Positions 25,908-35,819 of a DNA stretch of 64,000 nucleotides are shown piece by piece. Position 1 is the first letter of the stretch. Each line of letters starts with the position of its first letter. The notes under the pieces were generated by a model that saw only the letters and a list, made by a program, of their open reading frames with translations, did not search any database and was not told where the DNA came from. This DNA is from Parablautia muri. Its GTDB lineage: Bacteria > Bacillota > Clostridia > Lachnospirales > Lachnospiraceae. The position numbers and the translations under genes are program-made. The stretch covers positions 1-64,000 of the forward strand of contig NZ_QZDT01000012.1 of NCBI RefSeq assembly GCF_009917485.1, given 5' to 3'.

Positions 25908-27782
25908 ATGCATAGCAGGATAAGCTTTGAAAACAAAATACGCATTTTTATGATTTTATCTGCCTGCCTGATGCTGACAGTACTTTTGGCAGGCTCCTAC
26001 ATGAGGACCGATCATGAAAAGGAGATAATAGACAGTTTGTTTTTTGAGTATAGCCTTAATGGCGAGACAATAAGGTTTGGATTGTGGGAGGATGCGGAAA
26101 CAGGGACATACTATCTCTTTCTGCCGTCTTTATTTGCGGAAAAAAGAGAAGAATTTGTACTTCGGTATGAGGACAGAAAAGGCTCCGTCAAAATAGATAA
26201 TGTTTCCTATAGGGACGGCGACTTTTTTACGGAGGATGGCAGAGAGGAAATGCACAGGCTTGAGCTGCTTAGTCCTTTTGGCGGAACATATGGGGACAAA
26301 GGGTTTAGGGTACTTGTTTCTGAAAAGGTGCCTGCCCTTTTGTTTACGGTGCAGGCACAGGAAGATTTGCTGCGTATGGAAGAATTTGATCACAAAAAAT
26401 ATATTGAAACCGGCAGTCTGGTTATGGTGGATGAAGGGGGGAATGTTGTCTGCAGGGAGAGCCTTGAAAAGCTTAAGGTAAGAGGGAATCTTACCGCTGC
26501 TTTGGACAAGAAGCCTCTTACCTTTTCCTTTCGTACGCCAATTGGATTATGTGGTATGACACCTGGTATTAAGTGGAACTTGCTGGCGAATGCCACGGAC
26601 GGTTCTTATCTGCGGAATAAGCTGACGCTGGACTTAGCGAACGAGAGTATTTCGGCCTATGAGCCTGAGGGAGAATTTGTGGAGGTTTATTTAAATGGCG
26701 GCTATCAGGGCCTCTATCTTTTGACGCAGGCAGTAGGGATTGCGGAAAATCGTGTTGAAATAGAGCCAAAGGAGAGTTGGTTTTTGGAGATGGAGCTTGA
26801 TTTTCGACTGGAGGAAGATACCCCTTATGTGGTAACGGACAGAGGGCAGATTTTTGCAATTCATACCGACACGGGCATTTCGGAGGTGGAAAAAGATAGG
26901 ATTTGCAGCAGGTTAAACGATATAGAAAGCGCTCTTAGCGCGAAGGATGGTATCAGTACCCTGAGCGGAAAAGAATTAGGAGAATTAATTGATTTAGAAT
27001 CCTGGGCGGAAGCCTTTCTTGTGCAAGAAATATCCGGGGATCATGACACGGGAATTGCCAGCCAGTTTGCTTATGCACCTCAGAAAGAAGACTCCCTTTT
27101 GTATGCCGGTCCGGTGTGGGATTTTGACGGAACTATGGGAAATGTCAATACGGCTATGTTTAAAAATCCGGTGGCGCTTGTGGCATCCATTGAGCAGACC
27201 AGACCGGAAGGAAATGCCAACCAAAACCGCTGGTTCGCCGCTTTATATCAAAATGAACAGTTCAGGGCAGTGGTGGAAGAAAAGTATAAAAGCGTTTTTC
27301 GTGGAAATTTAGAGGAAATATTAAATGTAAAAATCGAAAGTTATATGGAGGAAATAGAGCGCTGCGCAGATTTAGATGCTTTCAGATGGCATGAAAAAAG
27401 ACTGGGGTGGATGTTTGCACTGCCAGAAGATCTTGTAATTCCGCGGGCGTGTGACTATAAGGATTATACGCAGCTAAAAAGCCATGTCCAGATGGTAAAG
27501 GATTTTTTGACACAAAAGAAAGACTTTTTGGATAAGCTGTGGATAGAACATAAGGAATTTTGTATTGTGGAGGTACGGAATGATTTCCCCTTTTTGAACC
27601 AGGATTATAATCAGACGATTTATTACTGGGTGGAGAAAGGAAAACCTTTACAGGGCCTTCCTCAGTTTAAGGATGAAAATGGGTCACTTTGTGCGTATGT
27701 GGACAGGAAAACAGGAGAAAAAATTTCTGATGGCACTATCCTATGGGAGGATTGTGTGCTGGAGGGTGTTACAGGGCAGTAG
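25908..27782 (+). CDS. CotH-family protein (secreted/anchored CotH kinase domain)
   Basis: This 624-residue protein has an N-terminal membrane anchor (residues 12-30), a beta-rich region of about 140 residues, and then a CotH domain. Typical CotH motifs are LKVRGNLT, KKPLTFSF, GIKWNLLANATDGSYLRNKLTLDLA, FVEVYLNGGYQGLYLL and VWDFDGTMGN. CotH proteins adopt a protein kinase-like fold; B. subtilis CotH phosphorylates spore coat proteins. It precedes VTC-domain and DUF4956 genes, a grouping common in clostridia. Role here unknown; a surface modification enzyme is plausible. Confidence 0.85.
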   Translation: MHSRISFENKIRIFMILSACLMLTVLLAGSYMRTDHEKEIIDSLFFEYSLNGETIRFGLWEDAETGTYYLFLPSLFAEKREEFVLRYEDRKGSVKIDNVSYRDGDFFTEDGREEMHRLELLSPFGGTYGDKGFRVLVSEKVPALLFTVQAQEDLLRMEEFDHKKYIETGSLVMVDEGGNVVCRESLEKLKVRGNLTAALDKKPLTFSFRTPIGLCGMTPGIKWNLLANATDGSYLRNKLTLDLANESISAYEPEGEFVEVYLNGGYQGLYLLTQAVGIAENRVEIEPKESWFLEMELDFRLEEDTPYVVTDRGQIFAIHTDTGISEVEKDRICSRLNDIESALSAKDGISTLSGKELGELIDLESWAEAFLVQEISGDHDTGIASQFAYAPQKEDSLLYAGPVWDFDGTMGNVNTAMFKNPVALVASIEQTRPEGNANQNRWFAALYQNEQFRAVVEEKYKSVFRGNLEEILNVKIESYMEEIERCADLDAFRWHEKRLGWMFALPEDLVIPRACDYKDYTQLKSHVQMVKDFLTQKKDFLDKLWIEHKEFCIVEVRNDFPFLNQDYNQTIYYWVEKGKPLQGLPQFKDENGSLCAYVDRKTGEKISDGTILWEDCVLEGVTGQ

Positions 27783-27798
27783 GAGGATAAACACTATT

Positions 27799-28494
27799 TT
27801 GGATGAAATACATTATAGACATGAATACAAATACCCATTAATGCATGGACAAATACTGATAGAAAATGCTAAAATAAGTGCAGTTGCCCAAAAGGATGCG
27901 CATGTGGGTGAAGCAGGATTTTATAACATAAGAAGTCTGTATTTTGACGATTATGATAATAGCTGTTACATGGATAATGAAAACGGTGTGGATAACAGGG
28001 AAAAATACAGGATACGGATTTATAACCACAGCGCGGAAAGAATTACGCTGGAATTAAAGCAAAAAATTCGCGGGAAAACCAGCAAGCGAACCTGTCCGAT
28101 TACGCTGGCACAGTGCAGAAAGCTGATGGATGGTATGATTCCGGATGATATAAAGCCGCAGCAGCAAGTGCTGCATAAGCTGGCATACCTGATGGCAGTG
28201 CGGCTCATGAAGCCGGCAGTTATTGTAGATTATGACAGGGTTCCCTATCTATACAGGAGAGAGGATGCGAATGTAAGGGTTACTTTTGACAGCAACATTA
28301 CATCGGTAAACGATGTCAGTTCATTTTTGGACGAAAGGATATATGGAAGGGGCGTTTTGACGGCAGGGCAGGCACTTATGGAAGTGAAGTTTGACAGTTT
28401 TCTGCCTGATGAGATATACAGCCTTTTACAGCTTGATGGACTGAGTGCCAGTACATTTTCAAAGTATTATCTTTGTAGAAAGTTTGGAATGTAA
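27799..28494 (+). CDS. VTC-domain protein (polyphosphate polymerase-like)
   Basis: This 231-residue cytoplasmic protein matches the VTC domain: YRHEYKYPL at the N-terminus, YNIRSLYFDDYDNSCY, REKYRIRIYN, TLELKQKIRGKTSKR and the closing VKFDSFLPDEI. In yeast Vtc4 this tunnel-fold domain makes polyphosphate from ATP. Bacterial members next to CotH and DUF4956 are of unproven function. TTG 27799 is preferred, with AGGAGG at 27781-27786 overlapping the end of the CotH gene; the spacing is long, so the start is uncertain. Confidence 0.85.
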   Translation: MDEIHYRHEYKYPLMHGQILIENAKISAVAQKDAHVGEAGFYNIRSLYFDDYDNSCYMDNENGVDNREKYRIRIYNHSAERITLELKQKIRGKTSKRTCPITLAQCRKLMDGMIPDDIKPQQQVLHKLAYLMAVRLMKPAVIVDYDRVPYLYRREDANVRVTFDSNITSVNDVSSFLDERIYGRGVLTAGQALMEVKFDSFLPDEIYSLLQLDGLSASTFSKYYLCRKFGM

Positions 28495-28523
28495 ACAATT
28501 TACTTTTAGCAAGAGAAAGGAAT

Positions 28524-29210
28524 ATGGATACTAAGATGGGTTTTTCAGATATATTTAAAAGAGATTTTTTGGCGTCTTACACGACCGATGGGGTTAGCGT
28601 ACCCCATATAACGGCGGTGCTTTTGATCACGGCAATTATAGCGTGTTATATTTTCGTAGTGTACAGGCTTATCACGAAAAAAACTTTTTATTCTAAGAAT
28701 TTTAATATCTCGCTGGCGGCAATTGCAGTGATTACGGCAGGAATTATTCTGGCGGTGCAATCCAGTATTGTGATCTCGCTGGGAATGGTGGGCGCTCTTT
28801 CGATTGTGCGTTTTCGTACTGCAATCAAGGAGCCTATGGATTTGTGCTTTTTGTTTTGGTCAATTGCGGTGGGCATATGCTGCGGCGCCCATATGACGGA
28901 GATTGCGATGGTGCTTTCTTTGGTGCTTACGGTGCTGGTGCTTATCCTGGACAGGCTGCCGATAGGACGGGCGCCAATGATTTTGGTGGCAAATTTGCAG
29001 GATTTGGAAAAAGAGCCGCTTTTTATGGGTAAGGTTTCAGAGTATTGTAAATATCATAAGGTAAAATCCAGAAATGTTACCGCGGGCAGATGTAATTTAG
29101 TTGTGGAGGTCAGGGCCTCTAAGGAATATGAAATGATACAGGCTGTTCAAAAGCTGGAAGGAGTGGAGAGCGTTTCGCTGGTGTCTCATGACGGGGAGGT
29201 TGCTTTTTAG
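28524..29210 (+). CDS. DUF4956 membrane protein
   Basis: This 228-residue protein has about four membrane segments between residues 25 and 145, followed by a cytoplasmic domain with a ferredoxin-like pattern (VVEVRASKEYEMIQAVQKLEGVESVSLV). The conserved SLGMVGALSIVRFRTAIKEP between segments is the DUF4956 signature. It follows the VTC gene closely; the CotH-VTC-DUF4956 set is recurrent in Firmicutes, but the activity is unknown. AGAGAAAGG upstream of ATG supports the start. Confidence 0.88.
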   Translation: MDTKMGFSDIFKRDFLASYTTDGVSVPHITAVLLITAIIACYIFVVYRLITKKTFYSKNFNISLAAIAVITAGIILAVQSSIVISLGMVGALSIVRFRTAIKEPMDLCFLFWSIAVGICCGAHMTEIAMVLSLVLTVLVLILDRLPIGRAPMILVANLQDLEKEPLFMGKVSEYCKYHKVKSRNVTAGRCNLVVEVRASKEYEMIQAVQKLEGVESVSLVSHDGEVAF

Positions 29211-29323
29211 TTACTTTTTTATCTGGTTTATATGGATGAGAGGACGCTAGGATGCGTGCTTGACGGTAGTTCAAATCAATGTTAGTATGAGAAAAATAAA
29301 AATAAGTATAGAAGGAGGCAGAA

Positions 29324-30304
29324 ATGTCAGTTAAATATCATAATTTTGGCGGTGCGCTGGGGTGGAATCTGCAGAAGAAATTTCCTAAGCTGTCGTCAGA
29401 AAGCTACTTAAAATTACAGTTTCTTACCAGAAACAAATTGCAGGAAAAGTATATTGAATATTTCCTTCAGAGTGAGGAAGCTCCTATGCCACTGGTGGTA
29501 AACTTGGAGACGATTAACCGTTGCAACAGTACCTGCTCTTTCTGTACGGCAAATAAGAATGCGGAGAAGCGTCCCTATAAGCGGATGGAGGAGGCGCTTT
29601 TTTATAGCATTATTGACCAGCTGCGGGATTGGGGCTACAAGGGGCACCTGACCCTGTATGGGAACAATGAACCTTTTTTGGATACCAGGGTGGTGGAATT
29701 TCATAAGTATTGCAGGGAACAGCTTCCGGACTGCTTTATCTTCCTTTCTACCAACGGACTGCTGCTTACGGTGGATAAGGTAAAGGAGATGGTTCCTTAT
29801 TTAGATCAGTTCATTATTAACAATTACTGCCGGGATATGAAGCTGCATGATAATATAAAAGAAATTTATGATTATGCAAGAACGCATCAGGAGGAATTTA
29901 AGGATGTGGAATTGCTTTTTCAGATGCGTTATATGGACGCAGTGCTGACCAACCGTGCAGGAAGCGCTCCTAATAAACAGAATGACCAAAAGGTGATCAA
30001 GGAAACTTGCCTGATGCCTTATACGGATATGTTCATATTCCCAGATGGAAGAATGGGCATTTGCTGCTGTGATAATTTTGAAGTGACTGCGCTGGCAGAC
30101 CTTAGGGTAACACCTTTAAAGGAAGCATGGAACAGTGAAGAATACAAAAAGCTCCGCCAGGCAATCAGGAAAGGGCGCGGAGATTACAGCTTTTGTAAGT
30201 ATTGTGATTTTATTGACGCAGGCCTGCGTATGGATGTGGTGGATGATACGCTGAAAAACAGAGCCGCTAACCATGGGGCAAGACAATCCCTGTTTAGAAA
30301 ATAG
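29324..30304 (+). CDS. Radical SAM/SPASM-domain protein
   Basis: This 326-residue enzyme has the radical SAM motif CNSTCSFC (CxxxCxxC) at about residues 63-70, LTLYGNNEP and LSTNGLLL in the barrel, and C-terminal cysteines in TCLMP, GICCCDN and FCKYCDF that make a SPASM auxiliary cluster site. SPASM enzymes modify peptides or small molecules or mature other enzymes. The gene stands after the DUF4956 gene with its own AGGAGG site. No short precursor peptide is evident nearby. Substrate unknown; a link to the surface locus is inferred from position. Confidence 0.85.
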   Translation: MSVKYHNFGGALGWNLQKKFPKLSSESYLKLQFLTRNKLQEKYIEYFLQSEEAPMPLVVNLETINRCNSTCSFCTANKNAEKRPYKRMEEALFYSIIDQLRDWGYKGHLTLYGNNEPFLDTRVVEFHKYCREQLPDCFIFLSTNGLLLTVDKVKEMVPYLDQFIINNYCRDMKLHDNIKEIYDYARTHQEEFKDVELLFQMRYMDAVLTNRAGSAPNKQNDQKVIKETCLMPYTDMFIFPDGRMGICCCDNFEVTALADLRVTPLKEAWNSEEYKKLRQAIRKGRGDYSFCKYCDFIDAGLRMDVVDDTLKNRAANHGARQSLFRK

Positions 30305-30430
30305 GGTGAAAAGAAGTTCTAAAGCGCACAGCAGAGGCTGTTTCGCTAAGAACTTCTTTTCACCCGGAAAAATGCCTACAAATTTGTGCTTACGCCCAAA
30401 TTTGAGGGCTATTGGAAACATGGAGGATTA
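30305..30430 (+). repeat. Composite intergenic element: long hairpin C1 plus family A repeat A3
   Basis: The first part (30305-30365) is a near-perfect long hairpin: GGTGAAAAGAAGTTCT pairs with AGAACTTCTTTTCACC around an apical ACAGC/GCTGT. The second part (30380-30430) is a family A repeat: AAATTTGTGC pairs with GCCCAAATTT, followed by TTGGAAACATGGAGGATTA. The GGAGG here is not followed by a gene; it abuts the end of the reverse-strand gene. A similar composite lies at 41006-41139. Confidence 0.65.
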
Positions 30431-31999
30431 ATCTACTTCAGCTTCATTTTGAACGCCTTCCTCGTGATATTCTTTTTCGGTGTTGACGTTCCAGATATTG
30501 GTCTTGTCCGTGGTGCCGCTTAGAATATTTTTTACAGCCTCAAAGGATGTGACCATGGAGTGGTCAATGTTGTTGTAGCGGTGCTGGCCATTACGTCCTA
30601 CACAGTAAAGATTCTCGATAGAGCTTAGATAAGCTACCAGAGTGTCAATTTCGTCATAGGTATCAAAGTAAGCAGGATAAGCTTTTTTCACCTTTTCCAT
30701 ATGAGTATCTAAAACGCATTCAGCGTTATCAATCAGACCAAGCTTAATCATTTCTTCCACGCCTATTTTGGAAAATTCTTTTTCTGTCATATTCCAGAAT
30801 TTATCGCCTTCATTTACGAAGTATTCCAGACCAATCCATACGGTGTGCTGTAAATCCTTAATCATGTATGGAGACCAGTTGTTGTAAATCTGGAATCTGC
30901 CCAGCTTTACGGTTCTGTCCTGAACATACACCCAGCAGTCAGGAACGATATTGGCAATGGTTTTGATATTGGTTTTATTTACCAGGTTGATTTTGGGCAC
31001 CAACACACCCAGGGTCATATAATCCCGATAAGGAAGCCCGGCCGCAATTCTGGCAGGCTCGGAGGGAACATCATTCATACCTGCCACTAAATCCTTCACC
31101 GGCATGGAGGAGATGAAATAGTCGCCAAACATAGTGTACTCGTGGCCGCCCTTTTCATAGGTGAGGGAGGTGATAACGTTATTTTTTTTGTTGAGTTTTG
31201 TTACCCTTGCATTTTTGATGATAGTTCCGCCTAAATCTTCTATTTCGGCAGCAGTAACATCCCATAACTGACCAGGGCCAAGCTTGGGGTATTTAAATTC
31301 TTCTATCAGAGAGGTTTCCACCTTGCGGTTTTTCCTTTTTAATTTCCTTTCAACGACATCCTTAATGATTGCCATAATAGATAAGCCCTTAGTACGCTGT
31401 GCGCCCCAGGAAGCGTCAATCTCGCTGGGATGTCGTCCCCACAGGTTTTCCGTGTAATATTCAAAGAACATGGAATAGAGCTTGCGGCCATAGCGGTTAA
31501 TATAAAAATTTTCAAGATTATCATCCGGCCGTTTGTGAAGTAGGGCGGCAAGGTAGCTGAAACCAACCTGCATGGTGGTGATAAAGCCAAAATCCCTTAA
31601 AGTTTCAAACTTTAGGGAGATGGGATAATCATAAAATTTGGAGCCAAAGTAAATTCTGGACACGCGGTGGCGTGTCAGCATTACCTTGTCTTCCTTTTCA
31701 GGATCCGGGCCTCCCTCATGCAGGGGCATGGAACGGTTTAGAAGGATGTCATCATAGGTAGGGGCGCCTTGCATGGGAAGCATCTTGTCCCACCAGGCGT
31801 TTACCTCCGGGATTTTGGAGAAAAAGCGATGTCCACCCATATCCATACGATTACCTTTATAATTTACAGTCTTGGAAATGCCTCCAAAACAATCGCTTTC
31901 TTCGAACACGACAACCTCAATATCTTTTGATTTTGTCAGGAGTTCATAAGCTGCGGTCAAGCCTGCGGGGCCTGCACCTATGACAAGCGCTTTTTTCAT
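30428..31999 (-). CDS. FAD/NAD(P)-binding oxidoreductase, UDP-galactopyranose mutase-like
   Basis: This 523-residue flavoprotein begins with the dinucleotide-binding motif [15 protein letters not shown] and carries a second flavin motif ([11 protein letters not shown]) plus [16 protein letters not shown]. This arrangement is found in proteins annotated as UGM-like or protoporphyrinogen oxidase-like in polysaccharide clusters. It is longer than classical Glf (about 370-390 residues), so a role as mutase is not assured. Start 31999 is chosen because a GGTGGA sits about nine bases before it and the Rossmann motif begins at once. It is convergent with the radical SAM gene. Confidence 0.75.
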   Translation of the reverse strand: MKKALVIGAGPAGLTAAYELLTKSKDIEVVVFEESDCFGGISKTVNYKGNRMDMGGHRFFSKIPEVNAWWDKMLPMQGAPTYDDILLNRSMPLHEGGPDPEKEDKVMLTRHRVSRIYFGSKFYDYPISLKFETLRDFGFITTMQVGFSYLAALLHKRPDDNLENFYINRYGRKLYSMFFEYYTENLWGRHPSEIDASWGAQRTKGLSIMAIIKDVVERKLKRKNRKVETSLIEEFKYPKLGPGQLWDVTAAEIEDLGGTIIKNARVTKLNKKNNVITSLTYEKGGHEYTMFGDYFISSMPVKDLVAGMNDVPSEPARIAAGLPYRDYMTLGVLVPKINLVNKTNIKTIANIVPDCWVYVQDRTVKLGRFQIYNNWSPYMIKDLQHTVWIGLEYFVNEGDKFWNMTEKEFSKIGVEEMIKLGLIDNAECVLDTHMEKVKKAYPAYFDTYDEIDTLVAYLSSIENLYCVGRNGQHRYNNIDHSMVTSFEAVKNILSGTTDKTNIWNVNTEKEYHEEGVQNEAEVD

Positions 32000-32166
32000 G
32001 CTGCTGAATCCACCTTTCCTGTGTATACTCAATGTCTGTAATTCTCATATATATTATAACATTGTATCATAGTTTAAAAAAAGTGTCTACTTTACAGTTG
32101 GGTGAAATTGCGCAGTGGAAAGTAACAAGGTAACGGTAATAAAAATTATATGAATATCAGGAAGGT

Positions 32167-32232
32167 TTGACGCATGGCGGGAAATCGTCTATAATTTGAG
32201 ATAATGATTCCTGTAGGCGATGGCCTTACAGG
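32167..32232 (+). promoter_or_regulatory. Strong SigA promoter and leader hairpin before the GH130 gene
   Basis: TTGACG (32167-32172), a 17-base spacer and TATAAT (32190-32195) make a near-consensus promoter. Downstream, CCTGTAGGC (32210-32218) pairs with GCCTTACAGG (32223-32232) to form a leader hairpin about 45 bases before the start codon. Confidence 0.75.
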
Positions 32233-32278
32233 GTGTTTCTGGAAATAGTCTCATATAGAAAAAAGAATGGAGGAAAAA

Positions 32279-33268
32279 ATGACAAAGATTGTAGGTAAGG
32301 CTTTGCCGAATATGCCATGGCAGGAGCCGAAAGGTAATGAAAAGCTGCCGGTATGGCGTTATGATGCGAATCCGATTATTGAAAGGTTTGCTACCAAAAA
32401 TTCAAACAGTATTTTTAACAGCGCGGTAGTGCCCTTTGGGGACGGCTTTGCAGGGGTGTTCCGCTGTGACAGTAAGTCGATTAGTATGGATATTTTTCCA
32501 GGATTTAGTAGTGACGGTATCAATTGGGATATTTCAGATGAACCGGTTAAGTTTGAGGGGGCGCATCCGGAGGTGGCAAAGCGGGATTACCGGTATGACC
32601 CCAGGGTTTGCTTTATTGAGGACAGGTATTATGTGACTTGGTGCAATGGGTACCATGGATATCCGACAATTGGAGTGGGATATACCTTTGATTTTAAGAC
32701 TTTTTATCAGTTGGAAAATGCATTTCTGCCCTTTAACAGGAACGGTGTGCTGTTTCCCAGAAAAATAAACGGTAACTATTATATGCTCAGCCGTCCCAGT
32801 GACAATGGGCATACGCCTTTTGGAGATATTTTCTTAAGTGAAAGCCCTGACCTGAAATATTGGGGATGCCATCGTTATGTGATGGGAACTGTCAAGGGAG
32901 ATGCATCGGCTTGGCAGAGTACCAAAATTGGAGCCGGCAGTGTGCCCATTGAGACGCAGGAGGGTTGGATTTTGCTCTACCATGGCGTGATTAATACCTG
33001 TAATGGATTCGTTTACAGGATGGGATGCGCTCTGTTGGATTTGGAGGAACCCTGGAAGGTAAAAAAGAGAACGAAAGATTATATTTTAGGGCCTCACGAA
33101 TTATACGAATGTGTAGGAGATGTGCCTAATGTGGTATTCCCCTGCGCGGCACTGACAGATGCCGCAACAGGAAGAATTGCCATCTATTATGGATGTGCGG
33201 ATACCGTAACGGGACTGGCCTTTACCACGGTAGAAAACTTGATGGACTGTATGGTAACAAGTATTTAA
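32279..33268 (+). CDS. GH130-family glycoside phosphorylase
   Basis: This 329-residue protein has the five-bladed propeller features of GH130: [34 protein letters not shown] near the N-terminus, [62 protein letters not shown] and VVFPCAAL near the end. Known members phosphorolyse beta-mannosides such as mannosyl-glucose or mannooligosaccharides. Exact specificity cannot be read here. ATG 32279 has GGAGG just upstream. Its stop codon overlaps the stop of the convergent TPM gene by bases 33265-33268. Confidence 0.9.
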   Translation: MTKIVGKALPNMPWQEPKGNEKLPVWRYDANPIIERFATKNSNSIFNSAVVPFGDGFAGVFRCDSKSISMDIFPGFSSDGINWDISDEPVKFEGAHPEVAKRDYRYDPRVCFIEDRYYVTWCNGYHGYPTIGVGYTFDFKTFYQLENAFLPFNRNGVLFPRKINGNYYMLSRPSDNGHTPFGDIFLSESPDLKYWGCHRYVMGTVKGDASAWQSTKIGAGSVPIETQEGWILLYHGVINTCNGFVYRMGCALLDLEEPWKVKKRTKDYILGPHELYECVGDVPNVVFPCAALTDAATGRIAIYYGCADTVTGLAFTTVENLMDCMVTSI

Positions 33269-34155
33269 AACCTATGGCCGCCGCCCCCGCCGCTTCGGCC
33301 GCCGCCTCCGCCACCACTGCGGCTTCCACCACCGCCACTGCTGTTGCTGGGAGGACTGTACACCTTGGACTGGTGGGTTAACTTCATTTGAGGGTTGGTG
33401 AAGGCAAATCTGGTGGAAGCTGATTGTAAAAGTTCTCTGTCAGATGGTTTGGCGGTGCCGGATGATATTCTTACAACAAAATAGTTGATGAGCGCAGCTA
33501 ATATGAGGGCAAGCAGGAGATTGCTTATGTACTTCATAGGCTGCGCTATTTTTTGCCCGGATAAAAGGGTATGGATCTGGGCAAAGGCTCTCAGAGCGCA
33601 GCTGAAATAATCGGCTTTTGATGCGTAGCGGTATACATTGTCAGTGATGGTGTCAGCATAGGAGGAGGTGATGGTTTTATAAACGGCGCCATCGCTGAAG
33701 ATATAAATTTCACGGTTGTCCATGTCAATCAGAAAAAGGCAGCCGCTGTTTGTGCCGATGCGCTCATGATAAAAATCTTCGGCAAAATAGGAGGTGGAGT
33801 ATGGGTTGTAATCAATTGATTTAAAAATTACATTTCCATAGTCCGTAATAGCCTGCATTTCCAAAGAAAGCTGTTCTTTCTCGGACTGGCTAAGCAAAGC
33901 GGCATCATCCTCTAAAATAACGCAGTAGCCGGTTTCCGTATTTTCCCATAGTTCTGTTTCCGGAGCATTGGCGGAGGAGATAGCAGCCTGCGCCTTTAAG
34001 GAGTTAAGGCCGAATAATAAAAAGATAATTATGCCTGCCAGAAGCACTCTTTTTTTGGAGCTGTTTTTGCAGGCGTTCACCTGCTTTATAAATTTTATAT
34101 ACCTTATGAATACGTTAGGATAAGTGTTATAAGCAGGTTCTGTTTTAAAAAGCAT
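33265..34155 (-). CDS. TPM-domain membrane protein with glycine-rich tail
   Basis: This 296-residue protein has a hydrophobic segment near residues 38-54 and an extracytoplasmic TPM domain (about residues 60-190; [36 protein letters not shown]). A second membrane segment follows near residue 205. The Ser/Gly tail has repeated GGGG-S/R blocks ending GGHRF, as in other TPM proteins. A GGGAGGGG seven bases before ATG 34155 decides the start. It overlaps the upstream zinc-ribbon gene by 11 bases, so the two are translationally coupled. Function unknown; TPM proteins are linked to membrane or photosystem maintenance. Confidence 0.85.
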   Translation of the reverse strand: MLFKTEPAYNTYPNVFIRYIKFIKQVNACKNSSKKRVLLAGIIIFLLFGLNSLKAQAAISSANAPETELWENTETGYCVILEDDAALLSQSEKEQLSLEMQAITDYGNVIFKSIDYNPYSTSYFAEDFYHERIGTNSGCLFLIDMDNREIYIFSDGAVYKTITSSYADTITDNVYRYASKADYFSCALRAFAQIHTLLSGQKIAQPMKYISNLLLALILAALINYFVVRISSGTAKPSDRELLQSASTRFAFTNPQMKLTHQSKVYSPPSNSSGGGGSRSGGGGGGRSGGGGGHRF

Positions 34156-35590
34156 TATCGTCCCCTCCCTTTCTTTCAAACTGCGGAAGCTTTCTGGTAG
34201 TCAGTATGTTATATTTGCGTATGATTCCTGTGATTGTAAATAAAATGCCAAGGAAGATAAGGATTGTACTGCCGTAATACCAAATATCCGATACAGGGTT
34301 CCATACACAGACAAAGATAGCGGCAATCATGGCGGCCAATGAGCCGATAATACCGACTGGCGTTTTGCCCCCTTCAAAGCCGGAACCTTGTGGGAGCTTT
34401 TTCATGGCCGGAGCCTTCGAGGCTTTTGTCTGATTTCCCAAGTCGGTGGATGAATTGAAGGTTTGCTGGAACAGGTAGCCCCGGTCGTCATCCTTTTTGT
34501 CCCTGTGATATATTTTTACAATCTCCGACAGGTAAATAAAAAAGGTAGCGGCTGCCAAGATCATAGAACATATAAGTGTTATTTTTGGTGAGATAGTAAA
34601 AAATAAATTTAGGAATATAAAAATCGGTATTGCCATTATGAGGCAAGCAATGATGTATTTTTTGGTATCCACAGGAATATCCGCTGCAACTTTGCCGGTT
34701 TGACCGTTAACGGTAGCGTAGGCGATACGGTCGCCTTTGCGGTAGGACATAAACCAGACCGGATACATGACACGTCTTGGGGTGGGGCATTTGGTGCCCA
34801 GCATCTCATCTAAAGGACCGCTGTTTTTAAAGGAAAGGCCGGAGAAAGAGGGTACCCTTTTGATTTCCTTGTAGCTGGCATCGTTGGCAAGAGCCCTGGC
34901 GTCATTTTCATAGATACTGCTGTCTACATCAGCAGTATCCGCGTAAAAGCCGCTGAGGAAAGAGGGCGCAAAATCTATTTGCATCTTGGTATCAAAAGGA
35001 GCAATCTGCTCACTGATGTTGTCTGCAAAGGAGGAGGACGCGTCATAGGACAGGTTATGGTATTGGGCATCTATGCTGCCACTTAGGGCATAGCGGTCCG
35101 TATAGAGGTAATTTCCTCTACGGTAGGATTTTTCCGCCGTGAGGTTAACGGCTCCTTGCTGGGAAATATTATAAGACCAGTAAGGCATGTAAATCCCGCG
35201 AAAGCTTTCGATGTGCTTTTCATCCTTTAAGTCGTTTGGGGCAAAGGGAGAGCGCTTTATGTGAGCGATAAATGCGCTCTTGCAGGCATCCTTTGTCTGC
35301 TGAAAGGGGATGATGCGGGTGGGGCGTAATTCTCTGCTGATGCGGCTGTCTAAAATAGTGGAGGCGCCGCAGAAGCTGCAAAATTCGGCAGCAGATGTGT
35401 CTGTGCTTAGAATTTCACCACCGCATTGGGGACAGGTGAATATGGTTGCATCAAAAACATTGCTTTCTTCGGCATCCCTGTCTTTGGTCACTTCGTAAGG
35501 GTCTTTTAAGGTAAGGCAGTGTTCGCACTTGAGTTGTTGGGTGGGGATATCGAATTTTAGGTTCCCCCCACAGTTTGGACATTCGTACAA
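34145..35590 (-). CDS. Zinc-ribbon membrane protein
   Basis: This 481-residue protein starts with two zinc ribbons: CPNCGG..CEHC (residues 4-30) and CPQCGG..CSFCG (residues 53-76). A middle domain has RGIYMPYWSYNI and RRVMYPVWFMSYRKGDRIAYATVNGQTGKVAAD. The C-terminal third has about four membrane segments. It resembles TFIIB-like zinc-ribbon proteins of Firmicutes that pair with TPM genes. AGGAGG overlaps the region just upstream of the start. Function unknown; membrane quality control has been suggested for relatives only by context. Confidence 0.8.
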   Translation of the reverse strand: MYECPNCGGNLKFDIPTQQLKCEHCLTLKDPYEVTKDRDAEESNVFDATIFTCPQCGGEILSTDTSAAEFCSFCGASTILDSRISRELRPTRIIPFQQTKDACKSAFIAHIKRSPFAPNDLKDEKHIESFRGIYMPYWSYNISQQGAVNLTAEKSYRRGNYLYTDRYALSGSIDAQYHNLSYDASSSFADNISEQIAPFDTKMQIDFAPSFLSGFYADTADVDSSIYENDARALANDASYKEIKRVPSFSGLSFKNSGPLDEMLGTKCPTPRRVMYPVWFMSYRKGDRIAYATVNGQTGKVAADIPVDTKKYIIACLIMAIPIFIFLNLFFTISPKITLICSMILAAATFFIYLSEIVKIYHRDKKDDDRGYLFQQTFNSSTDLGNQTKASKAPAMKKLPQGSGFEGGKTPVGIIGSLAAMIAAIFVCVWNPVSDIWYYGSTILIFLGILFTITGIIRKYNILTTRKLPQFERKGGDDNAF

Positions 35591-35749
35591 GAGATTTTCC
35601 TCCTTTATGTATGGGGCATGCCCGATTCAACGGAATATATGGAAATGCCCGTGCAGTTTGTACTTTCAATCATATTTTATAGTGGGGAAAGGGAAAAGTA
35701 AACAGGGAAAAATATTACAGTCGTGATTGTGGGAAACAGTGTATTATTG

Positions 35750-35755
35750 TATGAT
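35750..35755 (+). promoter_or_regulatory. Possible -10 element before the LspA-like gene
   Basis: TATGAT at 35750-35755 with a weak TTGTGG (35727-35732) 17 bases upstream could drive the gene at 35820. Confidence 0.35.
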
Positions 35756-35819
35756 GTAATTTAAGGAATCAAGAGATTATGCCAGCATGGATCATATGTG
35801 GCAGGCAGGAGGAATGGAC

